Source: Stomorhina lunata (lineage: Eukaryota; Arthropoda; Insecta; Diptera; Rhiniidae). Taken from it: DNA of 64,000 nt. The stretch covers positions 79,603,995 to 79,667,994 of the forward strand of contig OW121743.1 in assembly GCA_933228675.1 (NCBI GenBank). The letters are read 5' to 3'. The position numbers and the translations under genes were made by a program. The notes under the pieces were generated by a model, which was given only the letters and a program-made list of their open reading frames with translations, did not search any database and was not told the origin of the DNA. The stretch's first letter is position 1. The number at the start of each line of letters is the position of its first letter. This document shows positions 1-10,894 of the stretch, in pieces.

Positions 1-1007
1 TCTTGGATTGGCGCAAATCAAAATGATGTCTCAGCAAGGTACGGATGTACATCTGTACCAAACTTACACCCTGTTTTCTGAATATTGTTTTGCCTTTGGT
101 GGGGTGAAGTATATCTAAACTCCTTACGATATGAGGGTCATGGCACTCTGTTGCAATGCAACTCCACATCGAAATAACGTTCTACCCGCGATATTTAGGT
201 ATGAAACTATGCTTCCCAAGGACCAAAATCAACAGTTTGTCTGGAATCGAAGTTCCAGAGCTCCTGACTCCGGTGGTATCAGAAAGTGTCTGGTCGGACT
301 TCGTGAAAAAACACTACCAGTAGCGCTCCCAAAAATGCAAGGGAGTCCATACACCCAAATCGTGTAACTTCCTAACACTTAAAAAAACACTCTTTCCTAT
401 TAAACACTACTAATGCTTACTTCTTGTACTTCTCTCTATTCTAGGTGCAAAGCACACCACTCACATCATAACCGTTCTATACCCCCCAACCATCTAGGTT
501 TCTTTTGACCGAGGCGTTCGCACAACACGTGCTTGCAATCCTCACAATCATTAAAGGAGCCATTCCAGGTAAGAATAAAGTCCAGTCTTAGAGTAAGTCT
601 ATGTCAAGGATATCCATTACAAATCGAACTTTTACATATGCACGCATACTCTTTCAAAACCTGCTTTAGCTCATTTAAACTCCTATTTCTAACACTATAT
701 TTAGCGCAATCGTTTCGCAGCAATCTATCTCTTTTTTTAACCTTTAGGTAACACACCGACGTGCAACCTCTAATTCAAGTGAACGGAATCCTACCAACAC
801 CAGTAATACCTCAGTAGGATCCAGATAAACTTAAATCTGTTGGCAGCCTCTAGCCATTTGCAACCTTCCACTGCAAAAGAGAAAGTTTAGATAGAAAACG
901 TTTTTATTCTTACAGTTTACTGTAACTATCAAGACCTAATACATCATTAGTTGTGTATTTCACAATATTGTGAAGGCAGTCACGCTGTTAGACTAAAGGT
1001 TGCCGAA
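1..1007. other. Unassigned, GC-richer stretch, probably transposon-derived
   Basis: This kilobase is less AT-rich than the DNA after it and contains short open frames (for example 131-367 and 533-751, + strand) with no motif I recognise. The LINE-like C-terminal scrap that follows suggests it is 5' or internal sequence of the same degraded retroelement, but that is inference. No splice structure or host gene was recognised. Confidence 0.3.
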
Positions 1008-1124
1008 AGTGACTTTTGCAGATGTTGCGGACACGAGGAGGGGGGGCTTAAATTGAATTTAAATTACTTTGGAGACCTTGGCGATTTGGCTGATCTAGAA
1101 TATTACAATTTAGAGATTATTTAA
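1008..1124 (+). pseudogene. C-terminal scrap of a LINE (jockey/LOA-like) polyprotein
   Basis: The frame from 1008 to the TAA at 1122-1124 reads SDFCRCCGHEEGG and, after a short gap, a GDLGDLADLE segment before the stop. This resembles the Cys/His-rich end of jockey-superfamily LINE ORF2 proteins, which usually have a CRxC-x-EEExxxH motif and then an acidic FLGDxxDLADLE-type tail. The usual HxxCxCPAL part is missing, so the copy looks internally deleted. No reverse-transcriptase domain is present upstream. The family call rests on motif memory only. Confidence 0.4.
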
Positions 1125-1217
1125 CGGTTGAATATAGTATGCTTTTTGCTTGCTTCCGTGATAATATTATAGACTTTAAAGTCTAGGTGAGCCTGATTAC
1201 CAGACTATTAGAATGAT

Positions 1218-1512
1218 CATACATACATAATTCCCACGACATTCCAATTGGAGCAAGGGGTACTTCACTCAAATAATGATCTGCATCCGATTCTATTTTT
1301 AGACTCGTTGAAAGGGGCCTACGTTTTAACTCCGGCTCCGAATGGCAAATGCATTAGTTAGAGAAGTTTTACATAATAACCAGTGGCTAGTTATGAGGTG
1401 AACCGCTTTTATTCAAAATTTATTTTTTCAAGTGGTTCTTACCAGGGGTCAAACTTAAAACCTCTGGTATGCTAGGCGGATGACTAACCTGCTATACCAC
1501 AGCGGTTCACGC
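1218..1512 (-). mobile_element. tRNA-derived SINE, copy 1
   Basis: Read on the minus strand, it begins with a polymerase III A-box-like TGGTATAGCAGG (complement of 1488-1499) and a degenerate B box AGTTTGACCCC near 1444-1455, followed by a unique body and a (TATG)n tail around 1218-1230. Related copies lie at 10411-10634, 25079-25358 and 32228-32530, on both strands. An A box, a B box, a body and a short-repeat tail are the layout of a tRNA-derived SINE mobilised by a LINE partner. Confidence 0.7.
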
Positions 1513-3285
1513 CACAATGATCTTACCTTATTTAAATTTATTACCAGTCTTTCTAAATATTGTAGTAATTTTGGATTTGTTATAGTGAATATTTAAGTAA
1601 GGATAATAAATATAAATAAAAAATGGGCCGATTTTAACAAAAAAAAAAAAAACTTGTTTGTGTCAAACCGTCATTTTCTTCAGATTTCTAAAAAATTTAA
1701 GTGATTTTGGTTTCGATTTACTGAATATTGGAATAATGATAAATCAAATTCCTATTCTACGTGGCTTAAATGAAAAACAACCTATTACACAGTACCACAT
1801 TGGTTGGTACACAGAATAATGTTAACAAATTTAATTCCCTTTTCAAAACTGCCTCGAGCACTTAAATCGCTTAACCCATTCTATTTTTATAGAACTTTTT
1901 ATAATAGTATTACGTTACAATTGAATCTTCACTGTCCTTCGAATCTTTAAAATCGATTTTCTTAAAATTCTGACGTGCTACAGCAAAACGCCGAGACACG
2001 TATTTCTTTATTTTAAGCCTATTTTCATATTCTGTTAACATTTCTCATGTGTTCCAACCACTGTCGTACTGTGTTATAGTCCATGTTATAAAAATAATTT
2101 TCCTGATTCACAATTCATTACTGGTACTTTTGTACCGAAAATGGTACCATTGTACAACACATGTCATCACTATCTAAGAACCCGACAGACACTCACGGTG
2201 AGCAAGTAAAATACACACCGCATGACAGTCAGTAAATTTTCGATATTGGAGCGAATTACAACGTTCTGGTGGATAAAACTAAAATAAATTTTGAAAGAAA
2301 AGAGTTTTGTTGTATGTGAATAAATTTAAACAAAAAATACAAAGAAAACCTCAAGATATACCAAAAATAATATGAATGATTTTTTTTTTCTAAGGAGAAA
2401 AAAGAGTTAATTAAATAAATAGTTTCAGTGTCTGGTGATAAAAATTAAATTTTTTTTTTATTTTTTTCAAAAAAAATAATATTTATTGTCATTAATTACA
2501 ATTTTTGAAATAAAATATATAAATATCAGCAAAATTCTTAGAAACAAATATTACCAAAGATTCTACAGTTTCAATTGTAAGTTCCGATGCAAAAAATGTT
2601 CAAACTTAATATTTCAAATCTTCTTTAAAATAAAGACGCAATTTCAATATGATATAAAGAAAAAATTCTAACAAAAATAAAATCTACAACTACGAGTAAA
2701 ATTATGCATTAAAATCTTAAAATTATACAATATCTTATAACAAAAATAAATCAATTGAAAAATTTTATTTCAAAAAAATCCCTAACTCGTCGTTAAATGA
2801 TTTAAAAGCATTTTCCTTTAGTTTTTATATTTTTTTTTTAATTTGAATACCTAATGATTTTTCTTTTTTTTTTGTTTCGATTCAATTCCTCGTCGCAGTC
2901 TTTTTTGTGTGTAAAAATCACCAACGAAGTATGAAACTACTCTCCTGCCAAGAGGTTGATTTTTGTCATTCAATGGTCGTTGGTCTCTTTAGAACAAATC
3001 ACAAAAAACCAAATAAATAAATAATAAAAATAACTAAATAGTAGAAGTGTATGACCGAATAATGTTTTAGAAAATGACGCAAAAAAAAAAAAAAAAAATA
3101 TCGACACAATAACGATTTACAAGTTTAATTAAAATTTTAGCAAACAAATGTTTTACTTCCGGTTCTAAGTTCTTAAATTTAATTTAAAACAACAGCTACC
3201 AAATCATGTGGTGCACAAATCTTGGGATTTAGTGTATTTGCAACAGGTCAGGTGGCATTTGTTTCTTATAGATAATTTAAAAGGA
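1513..3285. other. AT-rich DNA without recognised genes
   Basis: This is AT-rich sequence with many homopolymer A and T runs. The only open frames are short and low-complexity, such as 2486-2671. I see no conserved motif, RNA gene or clear repeat boundary. Confidence 0.5.
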
Positions 3286-4785
3286 TTTTTTTTTATAGGA
3301 AAATTTCTTATTTTTATAGGAAATTTTTCAAATTTCCTATTTTGAAAGGAAATTTTTCAAATTTCCTATTTTGAAAGGAAAATTTTCAAATTTCCTATTT
3401 TAAAAGGAATTTTTTCAAATTTCCTATTTTTATAGGAAATTTGAAAAATACAGGAAATTTTTCAAATTTCCTATTTATATAGGAAATTTTTCAAATTTCC
3501 TATTTTTATAGGAAATTTTTCAAATTTCCTATTTTTATAGGAAATTTTTCAAATTTCCTATTTTTATAGGAAATTTTTCAAATTTCCTATTTTTATAGGA
3601 AATTTTTCAAATTTCCTATTTTTATAAGAAATTTTTCAAATTTCCTATTTTTATAGGAAATTTTTCAAATTTCCTATTTTTATAGGAAATTTTTCAAATT
3701 TCCTATTTTTATAGGAAATTTTTCAAATTTCCTATTTTTATAGGAAATTTTTCAAATTTCCTATTTTTATAGGAAATTATTCAACTTTCCTATTTTTATA
3801 GGAAATTTTTCAAATTTCCTATTTTTATAGGAAATTTTTCAAATTTCCTATTTTTATAGGAAATTTTTCAAATTTCCTATTTTTATAGGAAATTTTTCAA
3901 ATTTCCTATTTTTATAGGAAATTTTTCAGATTTCCTATTTTTATAGGAAATTTTTCAAATTTCCTATTTTTATAGGAAATTTTTCAAATTTCCTATTTTT
4001 ATAGGAAATTTTTCAAATTTCCTATTTTTATAGGAAATTTTTCAAATTTCCTATTTTTATAGGAAATTTTTCAAATTTCCTATTTTTATAGGAAATTTTT
4101 CAAATTTCCTATTTTTATAGGACATTTTTCAAATTTCCTATTTTTATAGGAAATTTTTCAAATTTCCTATTTTTATAGGAAATTTTTCAAATTTCCTATT
4201 TTTATAGGAAATTTTTCAAATTTCCTATTTTTATAGGAAATTATTCAAATTTCCTATTTTTATAGGAAATTTTTCAAATTTCCTATTTTTATAGGAAATT
4301 TTTCAAATTTCCTATTTTTATAGGAAATTTTTCAAATTTCCTATTTTTATAGGAAATTTTTCAGATTTCCTATTTTTATAGGAAATTTTTCAAATTTCCT
4401 ATTTTTATAGGAAATTTTTCAAATTTCCTATTTTTATAGGAAATTTTTCAAATTTCCTATTTTTATAGGAAATTTTTCAAATTTCCTATTTTTATCGGAA
4501 ATTTTTCAAATTTCCTATTTTTATAGGAAATTTTTCAAATTTCCTATTTTTATAGGAAATTTTTCAAATTTCCTATTTTTATAGGAAATTTTTCAAATTT
4601 CCTATTTTTATAGGAAATCAAATTTCAAATTTTTTATTTTTAAAGGAAATTTTTGAAGTTTCCTATTTTTATAGGCAATTTTTCAAATTTTCTTTTTTTA
4701 TAGGAAATTTTTCAAATTTTCTTTTTTGATAGGAAATTTTTAAAATTTTCTATTTTTTTAGAAATTATTTCAAATTTCCTACTTT
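3286..4785. repeat. 29-bp minisatellite with palindromic unit (array A)
   Basis: The unit is 29 bp: AGGAAATTTTTCAAATTTCC followed by TATTTTTAT. It repeats about 40-50 times and is very uniform between roughly 3430 and 4617, with decayed units at both edges. The segment AGGAAATTT-TTC-AAATTTCCT is a perfect dyad, so each unit can form a small hairpin. A relative in opposite orientation lies at 63455-63990. Confidence 0.95.
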
Positions 4786-4799
4786 TGGTGAATTTTTCT

Positions 4800-6180
4800 T
4801 TAGAATGACTTATCTCTGGTTGATTTTTACAAGAAGCGCAGACACTGATTTATTTTTGTATATGAAAATTTATCAGTAATCGATTTTTTAATGCAAAAAT
4901 ATATCACTTACATACAGACTTTCTATAGAACATTTTTTTTATATGACTGAAATATTTTTCTGTGGAAAGTTTTATAATTGACTTCTCTACAAATATATTC
5001 TAAACCAAAAAACCAATAATAAGATTATAATAGAGATTTTCTTTAAAAATGTGCAAATGATAAAAATTGTATCACCCATCGATTTCTCTATATAAAAACT
5101 TATTCCTAATCTAATTTTTTATGGAAATTTGATTTCCGATCTAACAACTTTTTATCCAATTTATCACTAAGAAAGGATTTATCACTGATCTACTGATCTA
5201 TTATTTTAAGAAAATATTGTAAAAAATGTATCATTGATACATAATCAAAAAAAAAAAACAAATAGTCATCGGTCTTTATATAAAATATCCGATTAGTGAT
5301 ATATTTTTCTAAATTTATGCCATATATAGAAAATGTTATTTTCTATAAAAAATTGAATAGTGATAAGTTTTTCAGTTTTAAATTTCTTCACAATTGATAT
5401 ATGTGTTTGCAAATGTATCTGTGATAAGTACTTATCGATAAGTGATAAATTTAACGTTATAAAAATAATCAATAATATGATATTATTATCTATATTTATA
5501 ACGTTATACATATATTTTTATAACGTTATATTATTGTTCTATTTTTATAACGTTAAATTTATCACTTATCGATTATTTTAAAGGTGTTTCTAAAAATAAT
5601 GGATATTTCCTAAAACGACTCATAACCTATCGATTTCTCTATATAAAAATTTATCACTGGCATTTTTTTGTACACAAAAACTTATCACAGATACATTTGT
5701 AAATCAATTGTGACATAAATGTATCACTGATCTGTTTTCATAAAAGAAATTAAGAACTAAAAAACCTATCACTATAAATTTTTTATAGAAAAAAATATTT
5801 TCTTTATTTTAAAAAGTGACTTTAAATTGTTTAATATGTATCAGTGACATTAATTAAGAAAAATTTATATAGTAAAAACTATATTGATTCTTATACAAAA
5901 AATCACAAATCGATTCTTCTAGAAAAAAATGTATAAAAATTATGTTATAAATGATAATTTTTCTAAGAATGACCCATCACTGATCGATTTTTTATATAAA
6001 AAATGTATCACTGACGGCTTTTCTATATAACAACATGAATTTTTATGAAGACGTTATCGCTAATTGATTTTTCTAGGTTAATACTTATTTATAACTGATC
6101 GATTTATCTACAAAAAACTTATAACTGAATGATTATTTTACAGATCCATTTTTACTTACAAGAAATTTGTCACTACTAAA
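4800..6180. repeat. Highly diverged ~30-35-bp tandem array
   Basis: Directly after array A, variants of TTATCACTGATCGATTTTTC followed by TATATAAAAA recur roughly every 30-40 bp, with heavy divergence and small indels. Short frames on both strands here are repeat by-products. It looks like an old relative of the neighbouring ~30-bp arrays, judged by period and the TATA-containing core. A 5400-5575 subsection carries several TTATAACGTTATA palindromes. Confidence 0.65.
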
Positions 6181-7005
6181 TTATCTAAAGTCTAATTTAA
6201 GGTCATAAAACGATAATTTGTAATACCAAAATTCTTATTCTAAATGAAAAATGATTCCATTTTCATTACCTCTTGTACACCAGGTGATGTCAAGTACATA
6301 AAAGATGTTTTAAACATTCTTTACTCGTCTAACACTCGTCTTAACCATTATCATAACTACTATAGGTGTCTTTAAATTAAAATGGAAATTTGCATAGAAA
6401 CTGATTTTGACCCCGGTAACGCAAGGGTTAAACATTTCCAATTCTGGTAAAACTATAACCACAGATTCTACATGGTGTTACGCATAATCAGAAAATATAT
6501 TTTTGCTTAAAATGTAAACAAATATGAAATTATTAATTTTTTTCTAAAATTTATCAAAAAAAAAAAAAAAACTAATCCTTTTATCCAGAGACGGAAATAC
6601 GGGATAAGCGTTTTTATGGCCAATGCATTCGTAATAAATCACTGGGGTTCGAATTACAAAGTTCTAAAATTCGATTAACAAAATTTTTGTAATTTGCAAA
6701 TGACATGAAAAAATCTCTATTTTCCATCCATAGGAAGATACAGATACCAATTTTATAAAATGTTTGTATTTTATTACTTACAGGTTAAAATAAGTAGAAA
6801 ATATAAACTGTGTCATCTTGTTGAGATCTGTAGCAATCCACGGCTTATGTTGAATTTAGAAAGATTGAAAGATTTAATAACAGTTTAAATCCCACTACAA
6901 CCTACATCGAGAAAATTTGTCCCTGAGAAACGCTTAAATCTACCTGTTTATTAAGCCTAAAGACATTAGTGTAGTGTAAACAGGTGATTCCCCTAACAGT
7001 TTATA
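6181..7005. other. Intergenic DNA with one dispersed-repeat fragment
   Basis: About 100 bp at 6383-6484 match 11908-12008 in inverted orientation, including a GACCCCGGTAAC core and AAGGGTTAAACATTT. The rest is AT-rich without recognised genes. Confidence 0.5.
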
Positions 7006-8317
7006 TCGGGTGTTTTTTATTGAGGTATAGAACTTTAAGTTGGCATCACTTTTTTAACTGGCGGCCATTTTGTCAGCTGTCAAGTGATTAATATTTAGTT
7101 TGGTTTGGCATTTCATCATGAACAGGTTGACAAAAGAACAACGCTTGCAAATCGTGCAAATTTATTTCGGAAATAATGGTTCAGTTCGCGAAGTTTACCG
7201 CAAGCTCCGTCCATTTTATGGTCGACATAATCGTCCATCAGAGCAATTAATTCGGTTAACCATGGATCGTTTTCGCACTACGTTTACTCTATGTGATAAT
7301 ACGCATCCGCAGCGACGTCGAACAGTGCGCACCGAAGAAACAATTGCCGCTGTAGAGCAAAGTGTTGAAGAGGACCCGAATGAATCGATTCGCCACCGTG
7401 CACAGCAATTGGAGCTTTGTCCATCAACTTTATGGAAGATTTTGCGCAAAGATCTTGGCTTGCGACCTTACAAGATCCAGCTTGTGCAAGAATTAAAACC
7501 GCGAGACCATGCAATGCGTCGTGATTTTGGTGTATGGGCCGAAAATGAGATTGATCACGATGCTGATTTTCATCGCAAAATTTTGTTCAGTGATGAGGCT
7601 TATTTTTGGTTGAATGGCTACGTCAACAAGCAAAATTGCCGCATTTGGAGTGAAGAGAATCCACATGAGACCCTTGAGACGCCATTACATCCTGACTGAT
7701 TACAAACTGACTGTTTGGTGTGCTCTATGGGCTGGTGGAGTCATTGGGTCATACGTCTACTGAAATAATGCTGGAGAGTCAGTTACCATAAATGGAGACC
7801 GGTATAGAGCCATGATAACCGACTATTTTGTTCCCCAATTGGATGGCATGAATGTGGATGAGTTGTGGTTCCAACAAGACGGCGCTACATGCCACACAGC
7901 GCACGTCACAATTGATTTATTGAAGGAAACATTCGATGAGCGCATAATTTCGCGGAATGGACCTGACAATTGGACACCAAGATCGTGCGATTTGACACCA
8001 CTGGATTATTTTCTTTGGGGATATGTGAAGTCGCTCGTCTACGCCAATAAACCAGAAACGTTAGGGGACTTGGAAGCCAACTTTCGTGGCGTTATTGCCA
8101 ACATACGGCCCCATATGCTCGAAAAAGTAGTTGAAAATTGGACCTGTAGAATTGGCTTTATTCGAGCCAGCCACGGCGGCCACATGCCCGAAATCATATT
8201 TAAACATTAATGGCATAAAATTATCCTTCCAATAAAGCCAAATTGATGGACATTAAAACGATTTTCTTGTGTTTTATTTCAATTCGAAGTTCTATACCTC
8301 TAAAAAAAAACACCCAT
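7006..8317 (+). mobile_element. Tc1/mariner-superfamily element with terminal inverted repeats
   Basis: The left end reads CGGGTGTTTTTTATTGAGG then TATAGAACTT. The right end, reverse-complemented, reads TGGGTGTTTTTTTTTAGAGG then TATAGAACTT, giving imperfect inverted repeats of about 30 bp. A TA dinucleotide sits outside each end (7004-7005 and 8318-8319), the expected target duplication for this superfamily. Between the ends lies one transposase reading frame on the + strand. The length of about 1.31 kb is normal for mariner-like elements. The exact terminal base is uncertain by one or two positions. Confidence 0.9.
7118..8210 (+). pseudogene. Broken Tc1/mariner-like transposase
   Basis: The first ATG is at 7118 (MNRLTKEQR); the open frame upstream of it has no ATG. 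The N-terminus holds two helix-turn-helix regions (about residues 1-60 and 80-120, DUF4817/mariner type). Catalytic aspartates are visible in ILFSDEAYFW, WFQQDGATCH and SCDLTPLDYFLWG; I count 36 residues between the second and third, so it is not classic DD34D mariner. The gene is broken twice: about 7 extra bases near 7694-7702 shift the frame and give a stop at 7697-7699, and the downstream frame has a TGA at 7761-7763. The frame is then open from 7764 to 8210. A single-copy fix by readthrough seems unlikely, so the copy is probably non-autonomous. Confidence 0.9.
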
Positions 8318-10088
8318 TATTAGTGTTTGTGATTTGGTTAGATTTAAAGAATTCAATTGCGGATCCCGCGATACGTATACATAGCATTTGCTTGATGCTT
8401 TTTATTTTCTTGCGATGACTGGACACATGAAGTACCTTCCACCAGACTATTACTCCATAAGGCTATATCGTTCTTATATAACCAGTGAACCAAGTTTGTT
8501 ATAAAATCAATTCTGATTAAAAGTGGAATTATTTCTGAAATTAATTTTTGTTTTTAAAATTTTCGGAATCTTAAGAAGCTAAAATAAAAACGATCGGAAT
8601 GTAAATAAAGAATTAAAATTATTTCTATTGGAATCTATGAAAGTTAGTATATATCAACGGTGAGCAAATGCGGCTCTAGAACCGCATGCGACTCTTTGAT
8701 GCTTAAATTTCGACTCTTTGAAAATTCAATTCTTTGAATTTTTCCACTGATCCAAAGTATATTTTAAGAAATTATAAGCCGGTAAAAAAGTCTAGGCTTC
8801 ATCTTTCAATATCTGCCTCAAATTGAAATTGGTTGGTATTTATACAGGGTGATAAGTGCATATGGGCACAAAAAAAAAAAAAACGTGTTTTTTCTCTTAA
8901 CTCAAGATTTTGAGGGTGTTTTCAAAAATCCAAAAAACAGAGTGTAGTTGTACTCGACAGTACCTACCAGAAAAATGATATAACTCCCAGAAACTTTTAC
9001 TTCATTTTAGTTGTCTCATTGTGCTATTTATAAAACCAGAATTACTTTCAATGACATTTTCTTCTCAGTTGCTTTAACACTTTACTTAGAGATATAAATA
9101 CTCATTTAAAAGATGATTTAATTCATAATGACTTCAATACTTGTATAGCTCCACAATCATATTCGTTAGGTCCGTCCGCATACAGTTGTGGGAGAATGTT
9201 TACCCCCCGCACTAAATAAGTTTAGATATTGTTCGTAGTGCTATTTATTTATATCGATAATAATGTTGTTGTTTTTATAATGTTATTGTTGTTTTTTTTT
9301 TTATTTTATGATTTATTATATTGATGTTTTTGTTGTTGCTATTAATAATATTAATGAGATTGTTGTCATTTTCTTACAATTGTCTTTCATAGACAGTGTG
9401 ATCAGCTTAACTACAACAGAGGTTACATTTTCTTTAGATCTTCATAAGAACATTGTCGATCCAAAGAATTTACAATATATTTCTTATCTTATCTCATCTC
9501 TGAAATTTTTAAATTTTCCTTTAGGTTTGTTATTTGAGTTTTACTGTATTTTCGAATCTCCTATACGATGGAATACTTTGACTTGACATTAAATCTATTT
9601 TTTTATACCAACTCGTAATTGAATTTCTATTGTTTTTAAATATTCTTGAACTAACAACAACAACAAAATACAAAATAATGAAAATTACCTTAATAAATAA
9701 ATAAAGAATAAACTTTTTCAAATTTCAATATCGAACTAAATACACGCCATTCTAATTCTTTAATTCTACAAAAAAAAAAACACCAACTGACATTGCTCAA
9801 GTAAAAACGCAAATGTGAAGAAAAAACGCAATAATTGTTTATTTTTAAATAAATAAATAATATAAACAATAATATTTAAGTATTTAAGTAGGCGCAAACA
9901 TTTAATACAGTTTAACAGAGTAATTCTACCAGAAATTAAAAAGGATTATAATATCAATTAATTTTGAAAATAAATCATTTTAATTCACCCTTCGTATGAT
10001 ATAAAGACATATACAGAGATATCTCAGCACGACTTGGTCGAATTCTACCCCTTAGTATATTTTCTATATATTGAATGAGTGTTTCATA
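8318..10088. other. AT-rich DNA without recognised genes
   Basis: No ORF with a recognisable domain was seen. The longest open frame (9308-9586) is low-complexity and hydrophobic with no support. The sequence has poly-A/T runs and TTG-rich simple stretches near 9260-9350. Confidence 0.5.
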
Positions 10089-10212
10089 AGGGGCTGTTCA
10101 CAGATTACATAACGCTATTTTAGCAAATTTTTACCTCCCCCCTGCGTAACACATTTTAATAGAAATACACATACAAAATTCCTATACCGTAACAAATATG
10201 TGAACAGCCCCT
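10089..10212. mobile_element. Small MITE with AGGGGCTGTTCACA termini
   Basis: AGGGGCTGTTCACA at 10089-10102 is matched exactly by its reverse complement at 10199-10212, and a further ATTACATAACG-like stretch is shared imperfectly. The 124-bp interior has no coding potential. This is the form of a non-autonomous DNA transposon. I cannot define a target duplication, so the superfamily is left open. Confidence 0.7.
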
Positions 10213-10410
10213 ATCGTAACTCCAGTTTCTATAACTAAAGTAAATGTTATTACAGAAGTTACGTATTTGAAAGTTCGTATTAGGGTTACCTTGTGGACAC
10301 CACAAAGCGGTGTTCAGTAGATCGAGGGTTAGATCTGGTTACCTTCATTACACCTCAAAAAATATAACAAAAATAATGTTATACCCTTTAACACATTATC
10401 AACATGTGGT

Positions 10411-10634
10411 GTACCACATTCGATCCCTGGCCAGACCTAGTTGAGAAAATAAATAAAAAACGGTTCACCTCATATCTCAGCTAGCCACTGGTTATTGAGT
10501 ATTAGGCTATGTAAAACTTCTATAAATAATGCATTTACCGTTCGAGTCTAAAAATAGAATCGGATGCAGCTCATTGTCTGAGTGAAGTACCCCTCGTTCT
10601 AATTGGAATGTCGTGGGAATTATGTATGTATGTA
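10411..10634 (+). mobile_element. tRNA-derived SINE, copy 2 (5'-truncated)
   Basis: It shares body and tail with the SINE copies at 1218, 25079 and 32228. A B-box-like CATTCGATCCC is near 10417, the body carries GGTTCACCTCATA and GCATTTACCGTTCGAG, and the end is a (TATG)n tail at 10621-10634. The A-box portion is replaced by unrelated sequence, so this copy is truncated or rearranged at its head. Confidence 0.65.
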
Positions 10635-10699
10635 GTCTCTCATTGAAAGGATCATGGTTTTAGCGATTCTTTTAGTTATCAGAAATCCCAAACCCCTAC

Positions 10700-10870
10700 T
10701 ATGCTCATGGCCCTCCGGGCGACCGCAGTAAAAAACAAGTATTTTCACCCTGCACTTTCCCTTCCGTCTTGCACTTCCCGCAAATTAGTTTTATAACGCT
10801 ACATTTCACGCCTTAGCTCTTCTAATTTTTTAATTTCGTATAACATGCGCACGTTCCATGTCCAAACTTC
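10700..10870 (-). pseudogene. LINE endonuclease N-terminal fragment (RTE-like)
   Basis: On the minus strand the frame ending near 10870 reads EVWTWNVRMLYEIKKLEEL and then RREM before a stop. TWNVR-x-LY followed by a KLEEL-type helix is the start of the AP-endonuclease domain in RTE-like LINE proteins, with the Asn of motif I intact. The following minus-strand sequence is still loosely readable but has stops. About 400 bp beyond it (10895-11340) is moderately GC-rich and may be 5' sequence of the same element. Confidence 0.5.
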
Positions 10871-10894
10871 AAACTTTCCTTCATGACTATAATA

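Noticed and set aside
3286..4785. CRISPR-like array
   Set aside because: The repeats are contiguous 29-bp units without unique spacers, in a eukaryotic AT-rich context with no cas genes.
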